Of a DNA stretch of 64,000 nucleotides, positions 36,101 to 44,629 are shown one piece after another; position 1 is the first letter of the stretch, and each line of letters starts with the position of its first letter. The stretch comes from Chloroflexota bacterium (lineage in GTDB: Bacteria > Chloroflexota > Anaerolineae > Anaerolineales > Villigracilaceae). The stretch covers positions 434,001 through 498,000 of the forward strand of contig JACRBN010000026.1 of the NCBI GenBank assembly GCA_016213105.1. Reading direction: 5' to 3'. The notes under the pieces were generated by a model. It was not told the origin of the DNA. It did not search any database and saw nothing but the letters and a program-made list of their open reading frames with translations. The position numbers were made by a program, and so were the translations under genes.

Positions 36101-36838
36101 ATGCGACGCTTTCTGACGTTCCCCACCCTGATCCGCGTGTTGGCCGTTTGGACGGGGCTCTCCTCGACTTTCCTGCTGCTCATCGCCATCTTCTTCATGG
36201 GACCGAACAGCCGCGCCGTCATCTTCATGGCGACGGGCTTGACGCTGATTTGGATCGCGCTCGGCGGGGGTTTGATGTGGCGGATGCGCGACCGCGCGCG
36301 TGCTTTCGTCCGGCGGATTCCGCTGCCGTGGGCGCTCAAGTTCATCCTGTTCTGCACCCTGCTGGCGCTGACCGAGGAGGCTGTCACCGTTTCGATGACG
36401 AATCTCGCTCCTGTCTTTGGCGTGCCCCAGGGCGCGGCGTACATCACGGCCTCGGCCAATTATCTCGACGTGGTGACATTGCACAGCGTGGTCGTGTTCG
36501 TGCCGATGTTCATCGCCTGGGCCTGGATGCTGCGCCGCTGGGGTTTCTCTCCGCGGGCGGTCTTTCTGCTCTTCGGGCTGACGGGCTTCCTGGCCGAAGC
36601 GCAGTTTGCAGGCTCGCTGAACCTGCTCCAGGCGCCGTTCTGGATCTTCGTCTACGGGCTGATGGTCTGGCTGCCCGCCTACAGCCTGGAGGCCAGGGAC
36701 GGGATCAAGACTGCAAAATGGGGACAGGCTGCGGTGGCGGTGTTCCTGCCGTTCGTATTCGCCATCCCGGTCGTCCTCCTGGTCGGCCTGCTGCATCCCG
36801 TGTCGATCCACTTCCCGCCTATCCCACCGAATTCCTAA
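36101..36838 (+). CDS. Polytopic membrane protein, hypothetical
   Basis: 245 residues with about seven hydrophobic helices (first near 9-32, last near 210-232). One helix carries ALTEEAVTVSMTN, and a later loop has DVVTLHSVVVFVPM; acidic pairs and a His in helices recall intramembrane proteases of the CPBP type, but the remaining motifs do not fit, so I leave the family open. No clear RBS is visible before the ATG at 36101. It lies between clpC and a metalloprotease gene and may be transcribed alone. Confidence 0.65.
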   Translation: MRRFLTFPTLIRVLAVWTGLSSTFLLLIAIFFMGPNSRAVIFMATGLTLIWIALGGGLMWRMRDRARAFVRRIPLPWALKFILFCTLLALTEEAVTVSMTNLAPVFGVPQGAAYITASANYLDVVTLHSVVVFVPMFIAWAWMLRRWGFSPRAVFLLFGLTGFLAEAQFAGSLNLLQAPFWIFVYGLMVWLPAYSLEARDGIKTAKWGQAAVAVFLPFVFAIPVVLLVGLLHPVSIHFPPIPPNS

Positions 36839-36898
36839 TCCCTTTTTCACTCAAATCAAGTATGATGGGCCAATCTTTTCCTCAGAAAGGGTTCGCCC

Positions 36899-38917
36899 AT
36901 GCAATCCAATAACTCGAGTTCCACAACCGCGATCATCGTCGGCATCGTCGCGCTTCTGTGCTGCATCTGCCTGATCGTGATCGGAGTCGGCGGGTACATC
37001 TTCTATGCAATAAGCCAGGAAATCGTCACCAACATCGACGTGCCGACCCTGGTTCCTTTTGACATCGTTCCCACCAATACCCCGTCTGTGCAGATCACCC
37101 GTCCTCCGTCGGACCAGATATCGGTCAACACGCTCGAACTTTTGGAGACAATAGTGGTGCCCTTTAGCGACCCGCGTGAGCTGGCCTGCCGCCTGGACGG
37201 CAAGTGCAACATCCCTGAGGTGGTGGCCGAGAGCGCCGCGCCGCGTGAAGTCGGGGAAAAGGCCACCTTCTGGGCCAACGACATCAGCACCAACGAGAAT
37301 TTCGAGGTCGATGCCACCCTGCAATATGCCACGCCCCACGTGTATTTCTGGGTGGAGAATGGAGTGGACTTCGACGAACGGGACATGCAGCGCCTGGTGG
37401 ATACCTTTGAGAATGAGATCTATCCCACCAACCGCGAGTTCTTCGGCAGCGAGTGGACGCCGGGTGTGGACGGCGATCCGCACATCTACATCCTGTATAC
37501 GCGCGGCATCGGCTTTTCCATTGCGGGATACTTTTCTTCGGCCGACTCGCTCAACCCACTGGCGCACGAATATTCCAACGCGCACGAGATGTTCGTCTTC
37601 AACGCGGACAATACCGACCTGGGCGGCGAGTTCACCTACGGCGTGCTGGCGCACGAGTTCCAGCACATGATCCACTGGTACCAGGATCGCAACGAGGCCA
37701 CATGGCTGAACGAGGGTTTCTCTGAACTGGCGGCCTTCCTGAACGAGTACGACCCGGGCGGCTTCGACTGGCTGTACATCTCGGACCCCGATGTGCAGTT
37801 GAACGACTGGCCCAACGACCAGAATGCCACCACGCCGCATTACGGCGCAAGCTTCATCTACCTGACCTATTTCCTCGACCGCTTTGGCGAGGAGGCCACC
37901 CAGGCCGTGGTGCAGGATCCCGCCAATGGCTTCGACAGCATCGACAATGCCCTGCGCGCCATCGATGCCACCGACCCGTTGACGGGCCAGCCCATCAGCG
38001 CCGATGACCTGTTCATGGATTGGGCTGTGACCAATATCGTGGGGGATGGCAGTGTGGGAGACGGCCGCTACGTCTATAACAATTATCCCGACGCGGGCCA
38101 GGCCTCGCCCACCGAGGTGGTCAGCTCGTGCCCGCAGTCCGCGCTGGATCGCAGCGTACATCAGTATGGCGTGGACTATATCGCCATCGACTGCGCGGGC
38201 GATTTCACCCTGAGCTTCACCGGCTCCACCGTGACGCGCCTGCTGCCCGCCGACCCCAACTCCGGGTCATACGCATTCTGGTCGAACAAGGGCGACGACT
38301 CGGACATGACCCTGACGCGCGAGTTCGATTTCACGAACGTCAGCGGCCCAATCGAATTCACCTTCAACACCTGGTACGACATCGAGACCGATTACGATTA
38401 CGTCTACTTCCTGGTCTCCGAAGACGGCGTGACCTGGGACATCATCACCACGCCCTCGGGCACGGCGGATGACCCCTCGGGCAATTCCTATGGCTGGGGC
38501 TACAACGACGTGACCAACGACTGGATGGAGGAGACCGTCGACCTGTCCGCTTATGCGGGCAAGAAGGTGCAGGTGCGCTTCGAGTACGTGACCGATGCCG
38601 CTGTCAACGGCGAGGGCTTCCTGATCGACGATGTCCGCGTGGATGCCGTCGGCTACTCGACCGATTTCGAGACCGACGACGGCGGCTGGGTGGGGGAAGG
38701 CTTCGTGCGCGTCGAGAACGTCCTGCCGCAGACCTTCCGCCTGGCGCTGATCATCGAAGGCAGGGATGGTACCACGGTGCAGATGATCGAACTGACCGCC
38801 GACCAGGTTGCCGAGATTCCGCTGTCGCTGGAGAGCGGCGAGCGCGCCATCCTGGTGGTGTCGGGCACGACCCGCTTCACCCGCGAACTGGCGGCGTATC
38901 AGGTCGAGGTCAGGTAA
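36899..38917 (+). CDS. Immune-inhibitor-A-like secreted zinc metalloprotease
   Basis: 672 residues. One N-terminal membrane helix (TAIIVGIVALLCCICLIVIG, about 10-30) anchors the protein with the rest outside. The protease domain holds HEFQHMIH, the HExxH zinc motif at about residue 252, and NEGFSELAAF downstream, which supplies a further ligand, as in M6-type peptidases. Next is a MAM/VEG-like beta-sandwich (FTFNTWYDIETDYDYVYFLVSEDGVTW ... KVQVRFEYVTDAAVNGEGFLIDDV), typical of InhA. The C-terminus is another beta domain. It probably degrades extracellular protein. RBS AGAAAGGG; a shared terminator follows. Confidence 0.9.
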   Translation: MQSNNSSSTTAIIVGIVALLCCICLIVIGVGGYIFYAISQEIVTNIDVPTLVPFDIVPTNTPSVQITRPPSDQISVNTLELLETIVVPFSDPRELACRLDGKCNIPEVVAESAAPREVGEKATFWANDISTNENFEVDATLQYATPHVYFWVENGVDFDERDMQRLVDTFENEIYPTNREFFGSEWTPGVDGDPHIYILYTRGIGFSIAGYFSSADSLNPLAHEYSNAHEMFVFNADNTDLGGEFTYGVLAHEFQHMIHWYQDRNEATWLNEGFSELAAFLNEYDPGGFDWLYISDPDVQLNDWPNDQNATTPHYGASFIYLTYFLDRFGEEATQAVVQDPANGFDSIDNALRAIDATDPLTGQPISADDLFMDWAVTNIVGDGSVGDGRYVYNNYPDAGQASPTEVVSSCPQSALDRSVHQYGVDYIAIDCAGDFTLSFTGSTVTRLLPADPNSGSYAFWSNKGDDSDMTLTREFDFTNVSGPIEFTFNTWYDIETDYDYVYFLVSEDGVTWDIITTPSGTADDPSGNSYGWGYNDVTNDWMEETVDLSAYAGKKVQVRFEYVTDAAVNGEGFLIDDVRVDAVGYSTDFETDDGGWVGEGFVRVENVLPQTFRLALIIEGRDGTTVQMIELTADQVAEIPLSLESGERAILVVSGTTRFTRELAAYQVEVR

Positions 38918-38982
38918 ACGCAGCGGCTCGCTGAGATGTCGGCGGGTTGCAAATCTGCCGCGAGCGCATAAATTGCAAAACA

Positions 38983-39016
38983 AAAACAGCCTCGTCTTTT
39001 CAGACGAGGCTGTTTT
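38983..39016. terminator. Bidirectional terminator between convergent protease genes
   Basis: Perfect 14-bp stem AAAACAGCCTCGTC with its complement and loop TTTTCA; A-run on one side and T-run on the other give terminators on both strands. Confidence 0.88.
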
Positions 39017-39029
39017 GATACCGTTCGCT

Positions 39030-40511
39030 TTACTTCGAGCTTTGGATGAACCCCGCCAAATCGCTCTTGAGCGCCTCCAGTGAGGGCAGGTGGATGTACA
39101 TCATGTGGCCCGCTTCGTAATATTCCATGCTGACGTTGCCGCGCACGGACTCGTCCAGGCCAAGGTGGTTGAAGGTGTACTCGGTGGCGAAGTAGGGCGT
39201 GCCCAGGTCGAAGTAACCATTGGCCACGAAGACCTTGAGGTGCGGGTTGTAGGTCATGGCGGAGCGCAGGGTCTCGCCCACGTGGACGAAGCGGCCCTCG
39301 AACTCAGCGTAGCTCCACGGGTGGACGAATTCGCTCAGAATCTCGTAGCGGATGTCGGTTTCATATTTCAACTCGTTGCGCACGTAATCGTAGAACGCAG
39401 CGGTGTAGGGACCCAGCACGTTGGTCAACAGCGGATCGTATTCGGGCTGATGGGTGACTCCCAGGCGGTCGACGCCCGTGAAGCGGCTGTCGAGGCGGCC
39501 GACGGTCTGTCCGCGCGAGCGCAGCAATTCCTTGAAGAAATGCTGGTCGTTGATGCGCAGGTTCGAACGCTCGATGAAGTTGGCGGACAGCCCCGTGTAG
39601 CGCGCCATCTTCTCGACCACCGAAGCACGTTCACTTTTGGTCAAGCTGTCGCCTTTGAGCAGGGCGGCGGCGTACTCGCCCTGCGCGAACTTCTCCACTT
39701 CGGCCAGCAGCTTTTGCAGCGGCTTGCGCACACGCAGCGCGCCGTGATACCAGGCCGTGGCCGCATACCCGGGCAGGAACATGATGTAGGGCAGGTCGTT
39801 GTTGACCTGGAAGTCGATGGTGGTGAAATCGAGCACGGCCGAGATGAGCATCAGGCCGTTCAGGTACATGCCGTGGCGTTCCTGAAGATAGCCCGAGAGT
39901 CCTGCCGCGCGCGTGGTGCCGTAGCTTTCCCCTGCCAGGAATTTGGGCGAGAGCCAGCGCCCGTAGCGCGTGGTGTACAGGCGGATGAAGTCGCCGACTG
40001 ACTCGATATCCTTCTTGAAGCCGTGCCAGTCCTTGGGCTTGTGTCCCTCGACGGGGCGCGAGTAGCCCGTGCTGATCGGGTCGATGAAGACCAGGTCGGT
40101 CTCGTCGAGGATCGAGAACTCGTTGTCGGCCAGTTGGAAGGGCGGCCTGGGCAGGTTTCCGTCGAATTCGAGCACCACGCGCCGCGGCCCGAGTGTGCCG
40201 AGATGCAGCCACACCGACGAGGAGCCGGGTCCGCCGTTGAACGAGAAGGTGATCGGACGTTTGGATTTGTCCTCCACATCGTCCCTGGTGTAGGCGACAA
40301 AGAAAACCTGCGCCCTGGGCTTCTCGCCCTCGGCTTCCTTTTCGCGGTCGCCGCTCTCCTCCTTCATGACCATTGTCCCGGCGGTGACAGTATATTTGAC
40401 CTCCTGTCCCCCAATGACGACGCTGTGCTGGGTCTGGACGAGATTGTCCTTCGGGGTCGGCTTGTCTTCTTTCTTCTCTTCGGGCTTGGTGGTTTCTTCT
40501 TTTTCAGGCAT
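39030..40511 (-). CDS. Serine carboxypeptidase-like protein (peptidase S10)
   Basis: 493 residues from ATG 40511, supported by AGGAAGGA; the longer frame upstream has no coding look. After a very charged Lys/Glu-rich N-terminus, the S10 marks appear in order: FSFNGGPGSSSVWLHLG (oxyanion loop), FLAGESYGTTRAAG with the Ser nucleophile, FVANGYFDLGTP with the Asp, and EAGHMMYIH with the His. No signal peptide is visible, so the protein seems cytoplasmic, which is common for bacterial relatives. Activity would be removal of C-terminal residues at low pH. The 40504-40869 gene overlaps its start by 8 nt, so both are likely cotranscribed. Confidence 0.9.
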   Translation of the reverse strand: MPEKEETTKPEEKKEDKPTPKDNLVQTQHSVVIGGQEVKYTVTAGTMVMKEESGDREKEAEGEKPRAQVFFVAYTRDDVEDKSKRPITFSFNGGPGSSSVWLHLGTLGPRRVVLEFDGNLPRPPFQLADNEFSILDETDLVFIDPISTGYSRPVEGHKPKDWHGFKKDIESVGDFIRLYTTRYGRWLSPKFLAGESYGTTRAAGLSGYLQERHGMYLNGLMLISAVLDFTTIDFQVNNDLPYIMFLPGYAATAWYHGALRVRKPLQKLLAEVEKFAQGEYAAALLKGDSLTKSERASVVEKMARYTGLSANFIERSNLRINDQHFFKELLRSRGQTVGRLDSRFTGVDRLGVTHQPEYDPLLTNVLGPYTAAFYDYVRNELKYETDIRYEILSEFVHPWSYAEFEGRFVHVGETLRSAMTYNPHLKVFVANGYFDLGTPYFATEYTFNHLGLDESVRGNVSMEYYEAGHMMYIHLPSLEALKSDLAGFIQSSK

Positions 40512-40869
40512 GGGGGATTCCTTCCTGTGGAGGTGTGGATGGATTTTCAGCGCGCCAGCCGAACACGGCGTAGAGCAGGGCGATGCCGAGCATGGTCTGC
40601 AGGGCAACTCTGACAAGGCCAATGCCCGTCATGATCAGCCCAGTTTGTGACCAGGTAGATCCCTGGGAGTTCAGATATAACGGCAGGAGGGATAATCCGC
40701 TGCCGATGAGGGAGAGCAGGAAACTGCCCAGAAAATAAATCCCCGCCAGCAGGGACACCTTGGGGTGGCGTTTCCTTTGCAGAATGGCAATGACCAGCCC
40801 GGCCAGATCGACCAGAAATAAAGGAGTTTGGGGCAGGATGATCGCAAAGAATGAACTGAGATACTCCAT
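40504..40869 (-). CDS. Small membrane protein, hypothetical
   Basis: 121 residues from the start at 40869 (MEYLSSFFAIILPQTP), with AAGGAA as RBS. Four hydrophobic segments: about 5-30, 36-62 (VSLLAGIYFLGSFLLSLIGSGLSLLPLYL) and 75-105. No known domain. It overlaps the start of the S10 peptidase gene by 8 nt, which suggests translational coupling. Confidence 0.7.
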   Translation of the reverse strand: MEYLSSFFAIILPQTPLFLVDLAGLVIAILQRKRHPKVSLLAGIYFLGSFLLSLIGSGLSLLPLYLNSQGSTWSQTGLIMTGIGLVRVALQTMLGIALLYAVFGWRAENPSTPPQEGIPHA

Positions 40870-41006
40870 GATCGTGATTCCTTTACTTGTAATTGTACAT
40901 CCTGATGGCAAACCTGTTGCTCTACGGCACGATCCTGTTCAGAATGTTTATCGCCAGCCACTCGAACGGCTTGAGCAGCAGATAGGCCGCATCCGCCACG
41001 AATGGA

Positions 41007-41056
41007 TTCGCCCTGAGCGGAGCCGCACGTTCTTTGTGGCACAGTCGAAGGGCGAA
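41007..41056. repeat. Dispersed palindromic repeat, TTCGC-CTGAGCGGA family, copy 3
   Basis: Starts TTCGCCCTGAGCGGA and ends CAGTCGAAGGGCGAA; here the outer 8 bases are perfectly complementary. It ends 4 bp before the stop of the downstream minus-strand gene. Related copies: 2211-2259 and 8001-8050. Confidence 0.68.
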
Positions 41057-41059
41057 GGG

Positions 41060-42646
41060 CTATTTCACGATCACCCTGTCCCACAACACATACGGCGAAT
41101 CCTTGCGCAGGTAGACTTGCAGTTTCTCGCCGATGGTCGCGTAGACGTAGTCCTTCAAATAGGGCGCGGCCTCGCTGTTCGTGCCCTCCCAGATCGAGAC
41201 GATGATGTCGGGTCGCAGCTCGCCGAAGGTGTAGGCGTAGTCCCATTTCATGTGACCGGGCCGCATGGTCGGCACGTCGGCGATGCTCATCGGCACGCGC
41301 ACATTTTGATTGGCGATGTACGGGTCGGCCTTGCCGAGGATGTCGATGGCGTAGTCCCCGGGTAGCAGGTAGGGGATCGTCCCCGCGCCGATTACGGCCA
41401 CCGAGGCGCCTGGCTTGGTCGTCTCTTGCAGGGCCAGCGCGATACGCAGGTTGCGTTCGTTGCCCGCCGTGTAATCGGGCCTGCGCAAAAAGGCCCAGCG
41501 CTCGATGGATTTCCAGTCGCCGATCAGCGCGTTGAAGTTCAGCAGGGCGATGACGAAGAGGATCAGCCAGACTAGGCGGGATGCCGCCAGCGGCCCCTGC
41601 CTGTCCCCGAACTCTGCCACCATTTCCTGGCGGATTTCCTCCACGGTGAGCATCAGGCAGGCAAACAACAGCGGCATGGCGATGGCAATGGTACGGTTGG
41701 CGCCGCCGTGCTCCTCCCAGGCATCCCCGCCCACGTACACGGAGTAGGCCATCTGTCCGAGGATGACCCCCAGGAGCAGCAGCACCCGCCAGTCGCGGCG
41801 GAAGAAATACAGCGCCAGCGGCAGCAGAATCAGCATCCAGTTCGAATAATAGATGAACATGACCAGCGCGTACAATCCGCGCAGCAGGCGCAGACTGGCA
41901 GGCCAGCCTTCCACTTTGAGGGCATAGGTGTTGGGCAGCCACTCGCCGTAATAGGCGTGACGCGCGTACATTTGCGCGCCGAGGAAGACCGCCAGCAGGA
42001 TCAGGCCCCAGAGCAGGTGTTTCCAGCGGTGATCCCTTTGGGTGAGGAGCATGACCGCCAGCACGATGATGTACGGGACCGCCATATCGATGCGCACCAG
42101 CGTCGCAACGGCCAGCAGGAGGTAGGTCCAGATCGGGAAGCGGGAGCGCTCCAGGCTGAGGAAAATCGCCGCCGAGAGCAGCAATCCCAGCAGGCTGACC
42201 TCCATCCCCAGCAAAGCCCACGAGTGCAGGGGCTGGTAGAAGGCCGTCAGCGCAACCGCGCCGAGCATCGCGAAGGGGTCATCGGTAAAATGCTCGACGA
42301 TGCGTTTGACAAAGTACAGCGTGCCCGCCATGAAGACCGCGCCGCCCCACTGCACCACCAGGCTGGTCTGTGAGAGCGGAAGCGGCAGCAGGTGGACGAG
42401 CGCCATCAGCCCGACCCACAGCGGATTGGTGAAACCCTCCACGCGCTCGCCCGCGTTCCAGACCGGCCCGAGACCGTGCGTCAGATTGTAGGCGTAGCGC
42501 ATCGAGATCATGGCGTCGTCGAACAGCACGTAGTATTTTTCGCCGTTCACCGTCACGCTGGTGGATTCGATGTAGCGCCAGGCATAATAGAAAAAGCCCG
42601 CCACGATCAGGAGGAAGAAAAGATTGCGCAGAAATTTGGAATTCAT
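41060..42646 (-). CDS. GT-C-like membrane glycosyltransferase, hypothetical
   Basis: 528 residues starting at ATG 42646 (MNSKFLRNLFFLLIVAGFFYY). The frame runs open for a further 2 kb upstream, but that part is antisense to the PAPS-synthase gene. The first loop contains VLFDDAMISMRYAYNLTHGLG and NPLWV, resembling the catalytic acidic loop of GT-C enzymes such as mycobacterial arabinosyltransferase relatives and ZomB-like proteins. Ten to twelve helices follow, then a soluble C-terminal domain of about 140 residues. TATAAT lies 9 nt before the ATG on the minus strand, so the mRNA may be leaderless. Confidence 0.78.
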   Translation of the reverse strand: MNSKFLRNLFFLLIVAGFFYYAWRYIESTSVTVNGEKYYVLFDDAMISMRYAYNLTHGLGPVWNAGERVEGFTNPLWVGLMALVHLLPLPLSQTSLVVQWGGAVFMAGTLYFVKRIVEHFTDDPFAMLGAVALTAFYQPLHSWALLGMEVSLLGLLLSAAIFLSLERSRFPIWTYLLLAVATLVRIDMAVPYIIVLAVMLLTQRDHRWKHLLWGLILLAVFLGAQMYARHAYYGEWLPNTYALKVEGWPASLRLLRGLYALVMFIYYSNWMLILLPLALYFFRRDWRVLLLLGVILGQMAYSVYVGGDAWEEHGGANRTIAIAMPLLFACLMLTVEEIRQEMVAEFGDRQGPLAASRLVWLILFVIALLNFNALIGDWKSIERWAFLRRPDYTAGNERNLRIALALQETTKPGASVAVIGAGTIPYLLPGDYAIDILGKADPYIANQNVRVPMSIADVPTMRPGHMKWDYAYTFGELRPDIIVSIWEGTNSEAAPYLKDYVYATIGEKLQVYLRKDSPYVLWDRVIVK

Positions 42647-42733
42647 GATATTGAAATTATAACGTAGCGGTGGGGCGGGTTGCATAGCCAAAATCAGGTG
42701 AAAATTCCAAAATTCACTGGCTGAATTTTGGAG

Positions 42734-42817
42734 TATAATTCGCGCTTGTGAAAACTCAAAGCTTCGGAAGTCCACCTTTCGCCTTGCGGCGAAAAGACTC
42801 CTAAAAGACTTCCGAAG
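42734..42817 (+). promoter_or_regulatory. Promoter -10 box and nested-hairpin leader of the PAPS-synthase gene
   Basis: TATAAT at 42734-42739. The leader contains an 11-bp stem, CTTCGGAAGTC (42762-42772) with GACTTCCGAAG (42807-42817), enclosing a second hairpin CTTTCGCC-TTGC-GGCGAAAAG (42776-42796). A TGGAG RBS is at 42831. The fold could regulate translation or mRNA life; no known riboswitch is recognised. Confidence 0.5.
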
Positions 42818-42844
42818 TTTATTATTCAACTGGAGCAACCAATC

Positions 42845-44569
42845 ATGGCAAAAGCAAAACTGATTCCCCCCTATGGCGGAAAACTCGTTGACCTGGTGTT
42901 GACGGGCAAGGAACGCGAGGAGCAGCTGGCGCGCGCCGCCAAACTGCCTTCGATCAAGATTTCCATGCGCGCCCTGTGCGACCTCGAACTGCTCGCCACG
43001 GGCGGATTTTCCCCGCTGACCACCTTCATGGGCAAGGCCGACTATGAGCGCGTCCTGCACGAGATGCGCCTGGCGGACGGCACCCTCTGGCCGCTGCCCA
43101 TCACCCTGACGGCTGATCCCAGGGAACTGCCGACCGTGGGCGATGACCTGGTGCTGCGCAACGCCAACAACGACACCATCGCCATCATCACCCTCGATGA
43201 GGTCTATCACTGGGACGCCGCCACCGAGGCCGCCCTGGCTTATGGTTCGACTGACTCGAAGCACCCGATGGTCTCCGAGATGACCCGCTGGAACAAAGTC
43301 TGCATCAGCGGCCCGCTCAAGGTGCTGAACCTGCCCAAATACCACGACTTCACCGACCTGCGCCACACCCCCGCGCAGGTGCGCGCCATGCTCGAAGAGA
43401 TGGGCCACGATAACGTGGTCGCCTTCCAGACCCGCAACCCGCTGCACCGCATCCACGAGGAACTGACCAAGCGCGCCGCCGCCGCGGTCAAGGGTTCGCT
43501 CATTGTTCACCCTGTGGTGGGCATGACCAAGCCCGGCGACGTGGACCACTACACCCGCGTCCGCACCTACAAGGCGTTGGTGGACAACTACTATGACAAG
43601 CAAAGCACCATGCTCAGCCTGCTGCCGCTGGCCATGCGCATGGCTGGCCCCAAGGAGGCTTTGCTGCACGCCATCATCCGCCGCAACCACGGCGCGAACC
43701 ACTTCATCGTCGGCCGCGATCACGCGGGCCCGGGCAACGACTCGACGGGCAAGCCGTTCTACGGGCCGTATGACGCGCAGACTTTGATGACCGAGCACGA
43801 GTCCGAACTGGGCGTCAAGATGGTGCCGTTCGAGATGCTGGTCTACCTGCCCGACGAAGACCGCTACGTCGAAGAGAAGGATGTCCCCAAGGGCGCGAAG
43901 ACCCTCAACATCTCGGGCACGCAGGTGCGCGATGACTACCTGGCCAAGGGCAAACTGCTCCCCGAGTGGTTCACCCGCCCCGAGACCGCCGAGATCCTGC
44001 GCCAGATGTACCCGCCACGCCACAAGCAGGGCTTCTGCCTGTGGTTCACCGGCCTGAGCGGATCGGGCAAGTCGGCCACCACCCAGGTGCTGACCGAGCT
44101 TATGCTTCAGTACGGCCGCGAAGCCACCGTGCTCGACGGCGACGTCGTCCGCACGCACCTTTCCAAGGGCCTCGGCTTCAGCAAGGAAGACCGCGACACC
44201 AACATCCTGCGCATCGGCTTCGTGGCCGGTGAGATCGCCCGCCACGGCGGCGCGGTCATCTGCGCGGCCATCAGCCCCTACCGCGCGGCGCGTGAAGAGG
44301 CCCGCAAGTTCGTGGGCGAGAACTTCATCATGGTCTACATGGACACCCCCGTCGAAGTCTGCGAAGAGCGCGACGTGAAGGGTCTGTATGCCAAAGCCCG
44401 CCAGGCCATGCAGGACGGCAAGCCGATGGGCTTCACGGGCGTGGACGATCCGTACGAGCCGCCGATCGAACCCGAGATCAACCTCAAGGGCTACGGCGCG
44501 ACTCCCGAGGAGAACGCCCACATCGTGCTCGCGTATCTTGAAAAGCAGGGTTACCTGCCGCAAAGTTAA
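42845..44569 (+). CDS. Fused sulfate adenylyltransferase / APS kinase (PAPS synthase)
   Basis: 574 residues. The first 390 are ATP sulfurylase: QTRNPLHRIHEEL (the QxRNPxHxxH ATP motif, about residue 195) and GRDHAGPGND (about 290). Residues about 395-574 are APS kinase with P-loop GLSGSGKS (about 402), LDGDVVRTHL and GFSKEDRD. The product, PAPS, is the sulfate donor for sulfotransferases and a precursor for assimilation. No PAPS reductase or other assimilation gene is next to it, while two sulfotransferase genes lie 5 and 8.5 kb downstream; I infer a role in making sulfated surface glycans. A structured leader precedes it and a strong terminator follows. Confidence 0.95.
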   Translation: MAKAKLIPPYGGKLVDLVLTGKEREEQLARAAKLPSIKISMRALCDLELLATGGFSPLTTFMGKADYERVLHEMRLADGTLWPLPITLTADPRELPTVGDDLVLRNANNDTIAIITLDEVYHWDAATEAALAYGSTDSKHPMVSEMTRWNKVCISGPLKVLNLPKYHDFTDLRHTPAQVRAMLEEMGHDNVVAFQTRNPLHRIHEELTKRAAAAVKGSLIVHPVVGMTKPGDVDHYTRVRTYKALVDNYYDKQSTMLSLLPLAMRMAGPKEALLHAIIRRNHGANHFIVGRDHAGPGNDSTGKPFYGPYDAQTLMTEHESELGVKMVPFEMLVYLPDEDRYVEEKDVPKGAKTLNISGTQVRDDYLAKGKLLPEWFTRPETAEILRQMYPPRHKQGFCLWFTGLSGSGKSATTQVLTELMLQYGREATVLDGDVVRTHLSKGLGFSKEDRDTNILRIGFVAGEIARHGGAVICAAISPYRAAREEARKFVGENFIMVYMDTPVEVCEERDVKGLYAKARQAMQDGKPMGFTGVDDPYEPPIEPEINLKGYGATPEENAHIVLAYLEKQGYLPQS

Positions 44570-44573
44570 TCGG

Positions 44574-44625
44574 ACGGAACACGCAGCGCGGATTACAGAT
44601 TTCGTGTTGCGTGTTCCGTTTTTTG
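44574..44625 (+). terminator. Intrinsic terminator after the PAPS synthase gene
   Basis: ACGGAACACGCA (44574-44585) pairs with TGCGTGTTCCGT (44608-44619), then a run of seven T. Confidence 0.9.
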
Positions 44626-44629
44626 TTGA

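Noticed and set aside
42646-42646. Operon of the minus-strand glycosyltransferase with the PAPS synthase
   Set aside because: They are divergent, each with its own -10 box in the gap.
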